64,000 bases of DNA, from the IMG/VR virus record IMGVR_UViG_3300046758_000611, positions 1 to 64,000 of that record; one strand, written 5' to 3'. A program made the position numbers and the translations under genes. This stretch comes from a virus. Numbering within the stretch: the first letter of the stretch is position 1; each line of letters starts with the position of its first letter. Of the stretch, positions 44,453 through 53,397 are shown in pieces. The notes beneath the pieces are model-generated. The model was not told the DNA's origin. It ran no database searches and saw only the letters and a list, made by a program, of their open reading frames with translations.

Positions 44453-44473
44453 AATATTTTATATTTTAAGGTT

Positions 44474-45166
44474 TTAGAAATTTTTACTAACAAATAATTT
44501 ATTGTAGTTTTTTAATATTGATTCATCATCATACTCAAATTTATTGATATGTTTATTTGTACTTTCTTCGATATATTTTACTACCAAAGAACTAATCTGA
44601 GATATATCATTTTCATGTAATTCATTTAATGAATCACTTTTATTGCTCGCATCTTTAATGATGATGTTGGCAAACTTGCTAAATGTTGTTGGATCAAACA
44701 TTTCGTTTGCTCTTTTAACTGATATGTTTTCAATAATTGGTTGAATGGTAAATTCATTAATATCAGAGTTTTCAATAATAGTTTCTACCTGTTCCGTAAC
44801 AAATGATTCGTTCGTTTCACTGAGAATTACATTGTTTTTACCAGAAATTCTTTCAAACGATTTATACGCAGACATGGTCTGTTCCATTAAAGTTCCGTAA
44901 AATTTAGGATTTGGTATAAAATCATAAACATCAATTTCTCCTTTGTAATAACCACCAAAACGTGACTCTTCACAAGAATGAAAATTTAAATTGGTTTGCT
45001 TTGCATACTCATTTACATCAGAAACAGTACCTTCTAATACTTTTTCTATGACATATCCATTAAATCCAAGACTTTTTTTATTTAGTGTTCCCTCAATTTC
45101 ACCTTTAAATGAAATTGTTTCAAGTATTTGTTTTTGAACAAGATTTTTAATTTGTTGTTTATTCAT
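44474..45166 (-). CDS. Head-region protein, unknown
   Basis: 230 residues from the ATG at 45166, which has AGGA nine bases upstream; a TTG further upstream is rejected. The N-terminal helix NKQQIKNLVQKQILE resembles those of neighbouring core proteins. The middle contains an aromatic GGYYKGEIDVYDFIPNP segment. It overlaps the upstream gene by 8 bases. Likely a prohead core component by position; no family recognised. Confidence 0.6.
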   Translation of the reverse strand: MNKQQIKNLVQKQILETISFKGEIEGTLNKKSLGFNGYVIEKVLEGTVSDVNEYAKQTNLNFHSCEESRFGGYYKGEIDVYDFIPNPKFYGTLMEQTMSAYKSFERISGKNNVILSETNESFVTEQVETIIENSDINEFTIQPIIENISVKRANEMFDPTTFSKFANIIIKDASNKSDSLNELHENDISQISSLVVKYIEESTNKHINKFEYDDESILKNYNKLFVSKNF

Positions 45167-45608
45167 TGTTATGTTCCTGTGAAATTTCAAAGTATCTATT
45201 TAATATATTACCCATATCCTCGTATAGTCCTTGCATTCGTTGAGTGTATACCTGTCGTTCGGTTGCGGTCTTATGAAATTGTTTTGCAAGTGATTTTAAT
45301 TCTGATAGATTTCTTTTTACACTAACTGCATCAAACCAGTCATCTGTTTCACTTAACATATATTTTGAAGCAGATGAAATGATATTGCACACATCCTCTG
45401 CAATATCTAAATCCTTTATTTCTGTATTGATATGCTTTTGGTAATTTCCAAATTTATTTATTTTCTCACTGGAAATTTGCTTTTCTTCACTTGACATTTT
45501 TTCATCATGAAATAATGACTCAGTTAATATATCTTCAGAAACTTCATATTTTTTAATTTCTTCAGATATAACATCCTCGATAAGTTTTTTCAATTCCGAT
45601 TTTTTCAT
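45159..45608 (-). CDS. Head-region protein with core-type N-terminal helix, unknown
   Basis: 149 residues, helical. The N-terminus KKSELKKLIEDVISEEIKK is the same type of short charged helix as in the 44452 product. A possible protease site ILTE/S occurs near residue 30. The start overlaps the protease stop by 4 bases (ATGA). Likely a prohead core component by location; inferred. Confidence 0.6.
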   Translation of the reverse strand: MKKSELKKLIEDVISEEIKKYEVSEDILTESLFHDEKMSSEEKQISSEKINKFGNYQKHINTEIKDLDIAEDVCNIISSASKYMLSETDDWFDAVSVKRNLSELKSLAKQFHKTATERQVYTQRMQGLYEDMGNILNRYFEISQEHNNE

Positions 45609-46237
45609 TTTACAGAGTCTCCCAGTTCTCCTAGTATTTCATGTATAATAGACTCTACATTACAGAACTTAGTACAAACACGACCGGCGGTAATAGTTTT
45701 GTCCACATTCACAGATTCGTTCATCGCAACTGGCTCCAAGAAAGCACCCCGTGTTGAAGGGTTGCTAACGAAATCAAATGCGACCAATTCAAAATCATCG
45801 TTAACCATTGTTTTACCCTCACTCTCACGAGTTGTTCCCATTCCACGTGAACTAATACCAAGAGTGATTCCTGATTTAAATAACTCACGGAGAATATTAC
45901 CAGCAGGTGTGCTTAAAACTTCAACCGTACCAAGCAAGTTGTCGTTTTCCCACCACATCTTTGTTACATTGTGACTTACATTTTGAAGATTTACTACACT
46001 GCTCTCTGGATGATCAAGTTCTCCAAGTGCTCTCTTATCGTCTATAAGTTCTTGATATTTAGTTGCTTCTCGTTCAAGAAGATCACGACTATATATACGA
46101 CCATTTTGATTTTGTTCTTTTGCTTTTTGCAAAATACCCTGTACAACTAGATTACCGTTGTTTTTATCTATACTTTCATTTATTTGAGTTCTGTTGAACT
46201 CAAATGGCATTGTTGATACTAAAACTTGCTTTGTCAT
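45605..46237 (-). CDS. gp21: Prohead core serine protease (gp21-like)
   Basis: 210 residues. It cleaves scaffold and capsid precursors in the prohead. His76 in ALGELDHPES and Ser129/Ser130 in LGISSRGMG are the catalytic motifs of the phage prohead protease family. NGRIYSRDLLEREA near residue 46 is a family signature. A late-type TATAAATA word lies 29 bases upstream. It heads the cluster of core genes whose products carry predicted cleavage sites. Confidence 0.93.
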   Translation of the reverse strand: MTKQVLVSTMPFEFNRTQINESIDKNNGNLVVQGILQKAKEQNQNGRIYSRDLLEREATKYQELIDDKRALGELDHPESSVVNLQNVSHNVTKMWWENDNLLGTVEVLSTPAGNILRELFKSGITLGISSRGMGTTRESEGKTMVNDDFELVAFDFVSNPSTRGAFLEPVAMNESVNVDKTITAGRVCTKFCNVESIIHEILGELGDSVK

Positions 46238-46265
46238 ATTATATAAGTATATATCTAAAAATAAA

Positions 46266-46273
46266 TATTTATA
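46266..46273 (-). promoter_or_regulatory. T4-late-promoter-like TATAAATA upstream of prohead protease
   Basis: TATAAATA in the gene direction, 29 bases upstream of the protease start. It overlaps a near-palindrome that also holds the ATATTTAT word. Confidence 0.45.
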
Positions 46274-46299
46274 TCTATTTTGACAAAGTCCGTATAAAT

Positions 46300-46773
46300 T
46301 TAACTAGCAGTATCTTCTCTCGATATAGTATCTGTTGTAACATACTCCTCCACACCTTGGTTAGTATGGGTGGATTTAGAGTTTAATAAATTGATTTCGT
46401 GTGTACACGCCAACCCAACATTTTTTAGTGACTTGATTATATTGTCTATACTATTTCTTGCCGATAAAAGAGTTTTTGTTAAGTCGACTGAACTGAAACC
46501 TTTTCCACTTACAGATGTGTTGCAACTAATTGAATATCCATATAAATTGGTTCTGTCGTCTTTGTTGATTAAAATTTTTGTTTTTGCTTCATCAGTTCCG
46601 AGTGTAAGATGTAGACCATTTGAACTTTCTTTCCAATTATCAGATAAAGCACCTTTTAATTCATGTTTCCACACATCTGACTTAGTAACTCGTGTCTTGC
46701 TCAATTTCTTAGTCAAGTTTTTTCTCTCAAAATTACTTGCATTAATTATATCCATTCGTGTACAATCTTCCAT
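46300..46773 (-). CDS. Head-region protein, unknown
   Basis: 157 residues, no signal or membrane segment, Ser/Thr/Asn/Lys-rich. A GAGG site lies eight bases before the ATG. The body has predicted strands (GLHLTLGTDEAKTKILINKD) followed by helices. It lies 5 bases after the 154-residue gene and before the prohead protease. No family recognised. Confidence 0.6.
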   Translation of the reverse strand: MEDCTRMDIINASNFERKNLTKKLSKTRVTKSDVWKHELKGALSDNWKESSNGLHLTLGTDEAKTKILINKDDRTNLYGYSISCNTSVSGKGFSSVDLTKTLLSARNSIDNIIKSLKNVGLACTHEINLLNSKSTHTNQGVEEYVTTDTISREDTAS

Positions 46774-46778
46774 AATAT

Positions 46779-47243
46779 TTACCTCATGTTTCTAAGTTTA
46801 TCAGAAATTCTTGATATTCTTTCATCTATTTTTGATATAAACTTATTTGTTGTTTTCCAATACAATTTACTGTCTGTCCTTGTTTCGTTTTTAAATTTTT
46901 CCGCAACACTAATTAATTTTTCAATTTCTGTTAAATTTTTATTAATCTCACGGATAGTAATTCCAATTTTTTGTACAGGTGTATAATCCGGATGATCACG
47001 GAATAAATGGAATAAACTTTTTCCTTCGTGTATTGTATTCTTGTGCTTTTCTTTTGAAATTTTAAAATCAAATACTTCAGCTGATTTCTTTATTGAATCT
47101 TTGTGTTCTTCTTCACTGTCTTCTTTATCAAATGCAAATGGTGTAGAGTATCCATCTATATTTGATGTAGAGTTTAATTCACTTAATTGTTTTTTAATAT
47201 AAAGACGAACCAATTCTCTAAATTTTTTTTCAGTTAGATTCAT
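46779..47243 (-). CDS. Head-region core-type protein, unknown
   Basis: 154 residues. The N-terminal helix TEKKFRELVRLYIKKQLSEL resembles those of other core proteins here. IHE/G (after Glu73) is a candidate gp21-type cleavage site. The C-terminal half is coiled coil, with PVQKIGITIREINKNLTEIE. It overlaps the upstream gene by 14 bases. Probably a prohead core component by position and motifs. Confidence 0.6.
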   Translation of the reverse strand: MNLTEKKFRELVRLYIKKQLSELNSTSNIDGYSTPFAFDKEDSEEEHKDSIKKSAEVFDFKISKEKHKNTIHEGKSLFHLFRDHPDYTPVQKIGITIREINKNLTEIEKLISVAEKFKNETRTDSKLYWKTTNKFISKIDERISRISDKLRNMR

Positions 47244-48099
47244 GCTTTTTGATCTCTTTGATTAACTCATATGACATAAGCAATGTAGTTACTTGTGAAT
47301 CTCTCACTACACGACCATCACAGATTTTATCAAGTTGAGTAACAACCTCATCTAATTTAATTGCGACAACTGCATCGTCAATTATACTTTCTTTCAAATC
47401 TATAAGTTCTTTTTTAACGTTTGGTATTTCTTTATTTACATATTCACGCAAACTATTTGTATTTGAAATATTGTTTATATAGTTTTTAAGAAGAGTTTGT
47501 TGCCTTTCATCTAAACTACTATATTTTTTATTAAAATTATTTACAAGCAATCTATAACTAATAAGTCTTAAATCTTCATTTTGCTTTTCATAGGTTTCAA
47601 CTATTTCATCATTTTTTAAATAATTTGATTTTGTATTAAGAATGTTTTGCACTATTGTACTCTTTGACTCGAATAATTCTTTTGGATCACAGAATACATT
47701 TGGCGTCTTGCTTTCAAATAATTTATAAATACTTGCGTATGTTTTATAGTTTCGGATTTTAGAACGAAGAAAATCATCGATTGGGTAGTTGTCTTTCATC
47801 TCACGAACCAAATTATATCTTGCTTTACTCAAATTTAACGAATCTAATTTTGAGTGAGATTGCACCACAACCTCCAAAAACTTTTCAGCAGAAGACTCAT
47901 CGGTAAAAGTTTCTTCCATAAGCAATTGATATAATCTTTGCTCCTGACCCAACACACTTTCTTCCGAAAAGTATTTTCTCATAAGTTTATTTGCGTAAGA
48001 CTGTTTATTATCATTGAGAATATCTGCTGTAATTTGGCGTACCAATAACTCGAATAATATTCCGGTATTTTTAAATTTGCTATGTTTTAATTTTTTCAC
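47230..48099 (-). CDS. Head-region protein, unknown
   Basis: 289 residues, GTG start. Helical throughout. The N-terminus KFKNTGILFELLVRQITADI is a conserved-looking block. No catalytic motif. It follows the portal gene. By location it may be a core or portal-associated factor, but I cannot assign a T4 counterpart. Confidence 0.65.
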   Translation of the reverse strand: MKKLKHSKFKNTGILFELLVRQITADILNDNKQSYANKLMRKYFSEESVLGQEQRLYQLLMEETFTDESSAEKFLEVVVQSHSKLDSLNLSKARYNLVREMKDNYPIDDFLRSKIRNYKTYASIYKLFESKTPNVFCDPKELFESKSTIVQNILNTKSNYLKNDEIVETYEKQNEDLRLISYRLLVNNFNKKYSSLDERQQTLLKNYINNISNTNSLREYVNKEIPNVKKELIDLKESIIDDAVVAIKLDEVVTQLDKICDGRVVRDSQVTTLLMSYELIKEIKKHESN

Positions 48100-48177
48100 G
48101 TGAAGTTGCGATGGTAATGTATATAAATATAAATATAGTTAATATTTGTTAAATTTAATTATCATGTAAATTTTATT

Positions 48178-49998
48178 TTAATCTAATTTTACCTGTTTCT
48201 CTAGATTTTCAACAAAATTTTTTGCATCTTGCTCAGTTTCAACTATTAAATGTTGTGGGTTTGAATCTTCTGTATTCTGCTTTCTTGTTAAAAACTGATC
48301 AAGTTTTTCTAAGTCAGATTCTAACTTAAGTGGACTTTCACTTGTCCGTCCAGATACTTTTCGTTCATCTGCACCAAGTGGGTCACGACCCATTGGTTTG
48401 TCATCCGGGTGGTCATACTTGTTGTGTCTATTTTTTCGTTTTTCTTCTTCTCGTTTTCTTTTATGAACATTATCATCATCAGACTCTTCAAAATTAAAAG
48501 AACCTCCACCTTCATCATCACCACCGTCTTCTGTTGAATCATTAGAACTTTGGTCAGCCGGATCTATTCCTTCATTTTGAATGCTTTCCAATCGAAAAAA
48601 TTCTTTAGCATCATCTACAAAATCATTACGAATTCCTTCTACTTCATCTTCTGCAAGACCAAATATTTTATCATATATCCAATCTTTAGAAAACATTTTT
48701 GCATCAACCATATCACGTGCAGTATTTAATTTTTCGGATAGAATTCTAACACGTTCCTCTTCAAAAATAGTAGACGGGTTTGTAAGTGATAAATTAAAAT
48801 CAACAAGTTTACTATCTTTGTATCCCTGTGAATAAAGATGAACTACTGCTATTTTCGTAAGTTCACTTAGTAAAATTCGTTGAACCCGTTCTATTGTTCT
48901 TGCAAATCTTATATCTTCAGCCGCAAGTGTTGCTTTTCCTGTTATTCCTTCTTCATACCCTAGAAATGCTTTTGGTATTTTAAGTGCGGACATCATTTTG
49001 TTTTTTACATACTCAATATCTTCAGTTCCATCATACGTCATTCCTCCTAAACTTTCTATACGAGTACCACTATCACCGCCACGCACAGGTAAGAAAAAGT
49101 CTTCTGTCATATTTTGTAGATTAAACTTTAAATTATAATCACCAGTTTGTTGGTCTACATAAGGAACTTTTTTCATCTTATTAATAACTTTTTGCATAAA
49201 GTTATCAACTTCGTTCGGTGGGATATTACCAATATCAATGTAAAACATTCTTTTTTCAGGTGCTCTCATAATTCTATGAATAAGCATTGCGTCTTCCATT
49301 AGTTGAAGTTGCTTCCACGAACGTCTAGCAGATTCAATCATGCTTTTTCCGTATGGTAAAAAGTTTGTATCACCGAGCAATCTAAAGTGAGCAATTTCAT
49401 AATTTTCGTATGATGCTTTTGCAGAACCTTCCTGTTTAAAGCAAACATATGATGGATTTTCAGGATCCATATCCTCAAGTCGTGTCATTTCATACGTTGA
49501 AATTGGTTTTACGTTTAAAACTCCATACTCAGGTTCAATCTCTAAATGTAAATAAAAATCACCATACTTACACATATTTCGTGTCCATCCCCATAAATTA
49601 AATTCAATATTTAATATCTCGTAAAAAAGATTTTCTAAGATACCCTTTACATTGGAATCTTGACTGGAAATTTTTAAAACTTCACCAAATTCACTTTTAG
49701 TTGTGCATTCATCCGAATATATGTCCAACGCACTTGATAAAATTGGGTCATTATCCATGACATCATAATCATTGAATAACTCTAATCTAGCAGTTTGAAA
49801 TCCTATACTATTGTGCATACTTACATAATCACTATACATTGTATGCATTCTATTGTACTTATCACGAACACTACTCGAATGCTGAATATCATCTGTGTCT
49901 ACAACTTTAAGTTTTTTTCCACCTACATTTCTAACTACTACATCCGAAGAAAATAATCTTTTTAGACCTGCGAATAATTTATTTTTTGGTTTTGCCAT
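48178..49998 (-). CDS. gp20: Portal vertex protein (gp20-like)
   Basis: 606 residues, near T4 gp20 (524) plus an acidic C-terminal tail. Signatures include NDPILSSALDIYSDECT, the clip/stem region WKQLQLMEDAMLIHRIMRAP with EKRMFYIDIGNIPP, and MMSALKIPKAFLGYEEGI. It forms the dodecameric portal for DNA passage and starts head assembly. The last 110 residues are charged and low complexity. Confidence 0.94.
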   Translation of the reverse strand: MAKPKNKLFAGLKRLFSSDVVVRNVGGKKLKVVDTDDIQHSSSVRDKYNRMHTMYSDYVSMHNSIGFQTARLELFNDYDVMDNDPILSSALDIYSDECTTKSEFGEVLKISSQDSNVKGILENLFYEILNIEFNLWGWTRNMCKYGDFYLHLEIEPEYGVLNVKPISTYEMTRLEDMDPENPSYVCFKQEGSAKASYENYEIAHFRLLGDTNFLPYGKSMIESARRSWKQLQLMEDAMLIHRIMRAPEKRMFYIDIGNIPPNEVDNFMQKVINKMKKVPYVDQQTGDYNLKFNLQNMTEDFFLPVRGGDSGTRIESLGGMTYDGTEDIEYVKNKMMSALKIPKAFLGYEEGITGKATLAAEDIRFARTIERVQRILLSELTKIAVVHLYSQGYKDSKLVDFNLSLTNPSTIFEEERVRILSEKLNTARDMVDAKMFSKDWIYDKIFGLAEDEVEGIRNDFVDDAKEFFRLESIQNEGIDPADQSSNDSTEDGGDDEGGGSFNFEESDDDNVHKRKREEEKRKNRHNKYDHPDDKPMGRDPLGADERKVSGRTSESPLKLESDLEKLDQFLTRKQNTEDSNPQHLIVETEQDAKNFVENLEKQVKLD

Positions 49999-50050
49999 TT
50001 TTTTACTTATAAGTTTAAAATTTTAGTATACTAATGATAAAACGTCAAGT

Positions 50051-50659
50051 TTATAGATCCAGGTCACTGGCTGCCCCTATAATGTCACCTCCATCAAATC
50101 CTTGAAAAGGACCCAATGGATTTTTTTCTTTTTTAAGTGTATCAATGTTTTTTTCTCCGGAGTACAAAACATATTCGACTTTTTCATCTACAATTAAAAT
50201 TAAAACACTTATTTTCCATCCAGTTGTGTGTACATTTTTTCTAAAATTAAGAACATCGAGTATAACACTTCCTTCTCTTTGATTTTTTAATTTTTCTAAA
50301 TTAATTTCATATGCAAGTCCATCTTCTCTGGCAGCCAGAGTTTTAAGAACTCCTGAAGGTAATTCAATTTTATTAAATAAAGTATATCTAGAAGGACTAT
50401 CAAGTTTAAATTTTTCCATTATATCAAGATATGTTAATTTTTTAACATTTGGAATATTTTCAAGATCAAGTCCAATTTTTACTAAATCAATATATGTTGT
50501 TTTCCCGACTTCAATTTTATTAACTAAATCTTCTACTTCAGCATATGACTTATAGGTTGTTTCTGTGTAAATTTGTTGTGTTGGTAGTAGTGACTGACAT
50601 CCTGTGTTGAATAAAACAGAAAAAAGTATCAGTAATAAAGATGTTTTATTTGCTTTCAT
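50051..50659 (-). CDS. Putative lipoprotein between terminase and portal genes
   Basis: 202 residues from the ATG at 50659, with AAGGA nine bases upstream. The N-terminus is a lipoprotein-like signal ending in FNTGC with Cys21, though Asn at the -3 position is unusual for a lipobox. The mature part has EVGKTTYIDLVKIGLDLENI followed by predicted strands, which loosely recalls small bacterial outer-membrane lipoproteins. Terminase and portal genes normally adjoin in T4-like phages, so this is an inserted gene. It may alter the host envelope, for example exclude superinfecting phage; inferred. Confidence 0.55.
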   Translation of the reverse strand: MKANKTSLLLILFSVLFNTGCQSLLPTQQIYTETTYKSYAEVEDLVNKIEVGKTTYIDLVKIGLDLENIPNVKKLTYLDIMEKFKLDSPSRYTLFNKIELPSGVLKTLAAREDGLAYEINLEKLKNQREGSVILDVLNFRKNVHTTGWKISVLILIVDEKVEYVLYSGEKNIDTLKKEKNPLGPFQGFDGGDIIGAASDLDL

Positions 50660-50673
50660 TTTTGATTTCCTTT

Positions 50674-52263
50674 TTAAAATAACCAATTGATATTTTCTTT
50701 TTGACCATTTACCGTATTCATTTCATATGGATTGTTTGTTAATCCAGATTTACCAAACGGAGTTGAATCTAATTGATTTGAACTTCCCATGTAATCGAAC
50801 AAACTTTTTTGAGTTTGTACATTTTCACTTCTAAATCTCAATGCAGTATCTCTTACCCACAATGACATACACAAACTTAATGTTAAATCATCATTATATC
50901 CTTGCATTGCTTCTGCTCGTTGACCATTCCATACAAATGTAAATAATTCTTCAATCGTTCGTTCTGATTGTATTTCGACCTCTTTTTCACGAACATAACT
51001 TTCCATTTTGGAAATTATTAATGGTCTCGTTTTTATAGAGGTTGTAAATCCAGGAACTTGCTTCTTTTCCATACGATTTATTTTATTAGTATGTTGTGTA
51101 AGTTCATCTATATATTGAAAATCTCGTTGTGTATAATATAAATTACTATAACCTTTATCTATAATTTGTTGTAATACTGCCCACCCTATATTCGCATTTT
51201 CCACTACAAGTAAAGCATTATTAAACTCACTTGCTACTGCCACAAGAAGATTTCCGTAATCTTTTGTTTCTATATCTCCTTTAAATTCTGCGACTTGTTT
51301 TACATTATCTACATCAAATACATGAAATGCACTTTTATCACGACCGTCTCCTCTTGCAACATCGGCAGAAACTACATAGTGTTTATTGTGGTTCGCATAT
51401 TCCCATAACCAATATTCTTTATTAGCACCTCGTTTTTCTATTGGTTCTTTTACTAAATTGTTTTTATACCAATCAAGAATAGAAGCATCTACTACCGAAC
51501 GACCACTGCTTATAAAATCACAATCACACTCTTGGGCTGCGTCCTTTTCTCCAAGAACCTTTGTCTGTAAATCTCTCCACTTTTGATCACGTTCAGGGTG
51601 TAATGACCAGTGCAAATTAATTGGATTGAAATCATTTGATCCGTCCATAGTACCAACCCACGTTTTGTGGAAGAAATTACCAATTCCGTTTGGAGTAGAA
51701 AGTAAAATAGAACGACCACCTGTTGTAATTGTAGATTGCGATGCAGTCCATATTTCTTCCATATTCGTAATGAACGCACACTCGTCCACGATAAGTAAAC
51801 TCAGAGAGGATGAACGGGAAGCATCTACACTACTTGAAGCCGCACGAATATTACTTCCGTTTTTAAAACGCATACTTAATTTATTTTTTTCAGTACACTC
51901 ACTTCGCAACCAACTCGGTAAATGCTCAGACATATGCGTTACTTTTGTAACAATATTCTTTGCAGTTTCTTGGTTAATAGCAATACAAAGAATACTTTTA
52001 TCTGTAAAAAAGGTCATCAACCACAAAGCATAACCCGATACTAAAGTTGATATACCCATTTGCCTTGCTTTTAATACAATATTAAATTGCTCGTCACGAA
52101 AACTCTCTAAAGTTTTTTCTTGAAAATCATACAAATGAAATGGTATTGTACCCATAGTTGGGTGCTGAATTTTACAATACTTTTTCATAAAATATGCAGG
52201 TGACTTTAAACACTCAGCATATTCTTGTTTTATTATTTCTCGTAACGGAATTTTATTACCCAT
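50674..52263 (-). CDS. gp17: Large terminase subunit (gp17-like)
   Basis: 529 residues. It is the ATP-driven packaging motor and headful nuclease. The deviant Walker A reads KARQMGIST with the Lys at the front (Lys65). Walker B is SLLIVDECAFI and the coupling motif is LLSTPNG. The RNase H-like nuclease has Asp in VVSADVARGDGRDKSAF, Glu in LLVVENANIG and a final YNDDLTLSL. It is shorter than T4 gp17 (610). A lipoprotein gene separates it from the portal gene. Confidence 0.95.
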   Translation of the reverse strand: MGNKIPLREIIKQEYAECLKSPAYFMKKYCKIQHPTMGTIPFHLYDFQEKTLESFRDEQFNIVLKARQMGISTLVSGYALWLMTFFTDKSILCIAINQETAKNIVTKVTHMSEHLPSWLRSECTEKNKLSMRFKNGSNIRAASSSVDASRSSSLSLLIVDECAFITNMEEIWTASQSTITTGGRSILLSTPNGIGNFFHKTWVGTMDGSNDFNPINLHWSLHPERDQKWRDLQTKVLGEKDAAQECDCDFISSGRSVVDASILDWYKNNLVKEPIEKRGANKEYWLWEYANHNKHYVVSADVARGDGRDKSAFHVFDVDNVKQVAEFKGDIETKDYGNLLVAVASEFNNALLVVENANIGWAVLQQIIDKGYSNLYYTQRDFQYIDELTQHTNKINRMEKKQVPGFTTSIKTRPLIISKMESYVREKEVEIQSERTIEELFTFVWNGQRAEAMQGYNDDLTLSLCMSLWVRDTALRFRSENVQTQKSLFDYMGSSNQLDSTPFGKSGLTNNPYEMNTVNGQKENINWLF

Positions 52264-52300
52264 TACAGATAAATATGTATATATTTAATTTTCTTATAAT

Positions 52301-52333
52301 ATAAAAGTTTCGACGATACCTTGAAACTTTTAT
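52301..52333 (-). terminator. Weak terminator-like hairpin before terminase gene
   Basis: ATAAAAGTTTC pairs with GAAACTTTTAT around an 11-base loop, overlapping the stop of the upstream gene. The T content after the stem is broken by A, so termination is uncertain. Confidence 0.45.
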
Positions 52334-52956
52334 AAATCTATATCAGCATACTCTTGAAGGTTATTTTCTACTTCTTTTAAACGAGTTTCTAATTCTTCCA
52401 AGTCGTTTTCAAGTTCTTTCATAATTTCATCTTTGTTTGGAAGATTCCATTGTTCAAGTGAACCATCCTCGTTTAAAAACTTTGGATCATTTGTAATGTG
52501 TTCTTTTGATTCTACTAATTTTGTTTTAGTATCTAATAAAAAACTAAGTTCATTTTCGAGCATAGTCTTTTTTTCATATACTTCGTATTTTCCTTCATCT
52601 TTAAGTTTTTGTTCATATTCTTGAACACAATCAAAGCACATTCCTTTCATCGCAAGCATTCTTTTATCTAAGTATTTTGTGTGATCAACTGTACACATTT
52701 TCTTTGGACAATTGGGTGCTTCTCGTAAACTTTTTCGCACAGTATCCATTAGAGTTTCTGTTCTTACCTTGGAGTTAGTTCCAACTTGCTTCCACTCTTT
52801 TCCATCTTTGTCGGTCCAAATTTCACCTGGCTGTCTTATTACAAGTTCTTCAACTTCTCCTTCGTAACCATGAACTTTAGGAAGTTCTTCTCCTTGAAAC
52901 AACTTACGTGATCGTTTAATCACATACTTAATATCATCTTTATCCATTTTTGCCAT
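52330..52956 (-). CDS. Cys-motif protein upstream of large terminase, unknown
   Basis: 208 residues from the ATG at 52956; another ATG three codons later is also possible. A CPKKMC pair and a CFDC pair about 30 residues apart could bind zinc. The C-terminal 90 residues are an acidic coiled coil. It lies directly before gp17, where the small terminase gp16 would sit, so a DNA-recognition role in packaging is possible, but the sequence does not clearly match gp16. Confidence 0.6.
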   Translation of the reverse strand: MAKMDKDDIKYVIKRSRKLFQGEELPKVHGYEGEVEELVIRQPGEIWTDKDGKEWKQVGTNSKVRTETLMDTVRKSLREAPNCPKKMCTVDHTKYLDKRMLAMKGMCFDCVQEYEQKLKDEGKYEVYEKKTMLENELSFLLDTKTKLVESKEHITNDPKFLNEDGSLEQWNLPNKDEIMKELENDLEELETRLKEVENNLQEYADIDL

Positions 52957-52995
52957 ATCCAATATTATCACACTTTTTTTCTAGTTTGTCAAATA

Positions 52996-53397
52996 TTAAG
53001 ATAATTTTTCAAATGATTTTACGCATTCATCTAAAAAAACGTTTATTAAAAAGTTTAAATACAAATTTCTATATTTATCTCGTTGAGAATCACTTAAATC
53101 ATATTGCATAAATCTTAATTCTTCGGAACAATGTTCTTCTTTTCTCATTCTATCCTGTATACACAGAATGACTTTTTTTACAGAGCAGTGTTCTTCTCCG
53201 TATCCATATAAATATCCACAATGTAATGATAGTTTTAGTCCTTCATCTTGAATAGAAACTACAAACTCTCTATCAAGATACTTAACTGGTTTAGGTAAGA
53301 CTGCACGTTGTGATGTTCTGAATTTGGTACATACCGATGATATTTCTTTTTCAACTTCAATTGATTTTAAATAAATGTTACCATTTAACTTAATCAT
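52996..53397 (-). CDS. Small Cys-containing protein, unknown
   Basis: 133 residues from the ATG at 53397, which has AAGGA close upstream and overlaps the previous stop by 8 bases; a longer reading to 53427 is less likely. Several Cys and His (for example LSLHCGYLYGYGEEHCSV) are scattered in the middle. No family recognised. Confidence 0.55.
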   Translation of the reverse strand: MIKLNGNIYLKSIEVEKEISSVCTKFRTSQRAVLPKPVKYLDREFVVSIQDEGLKLSLHCGYLYGYGEEHCSVKKVILCIQDRMRKEEHCSEELRFMQYDLSDSQRDKYRNLYLNFLINVFLDECVKSFEKLS

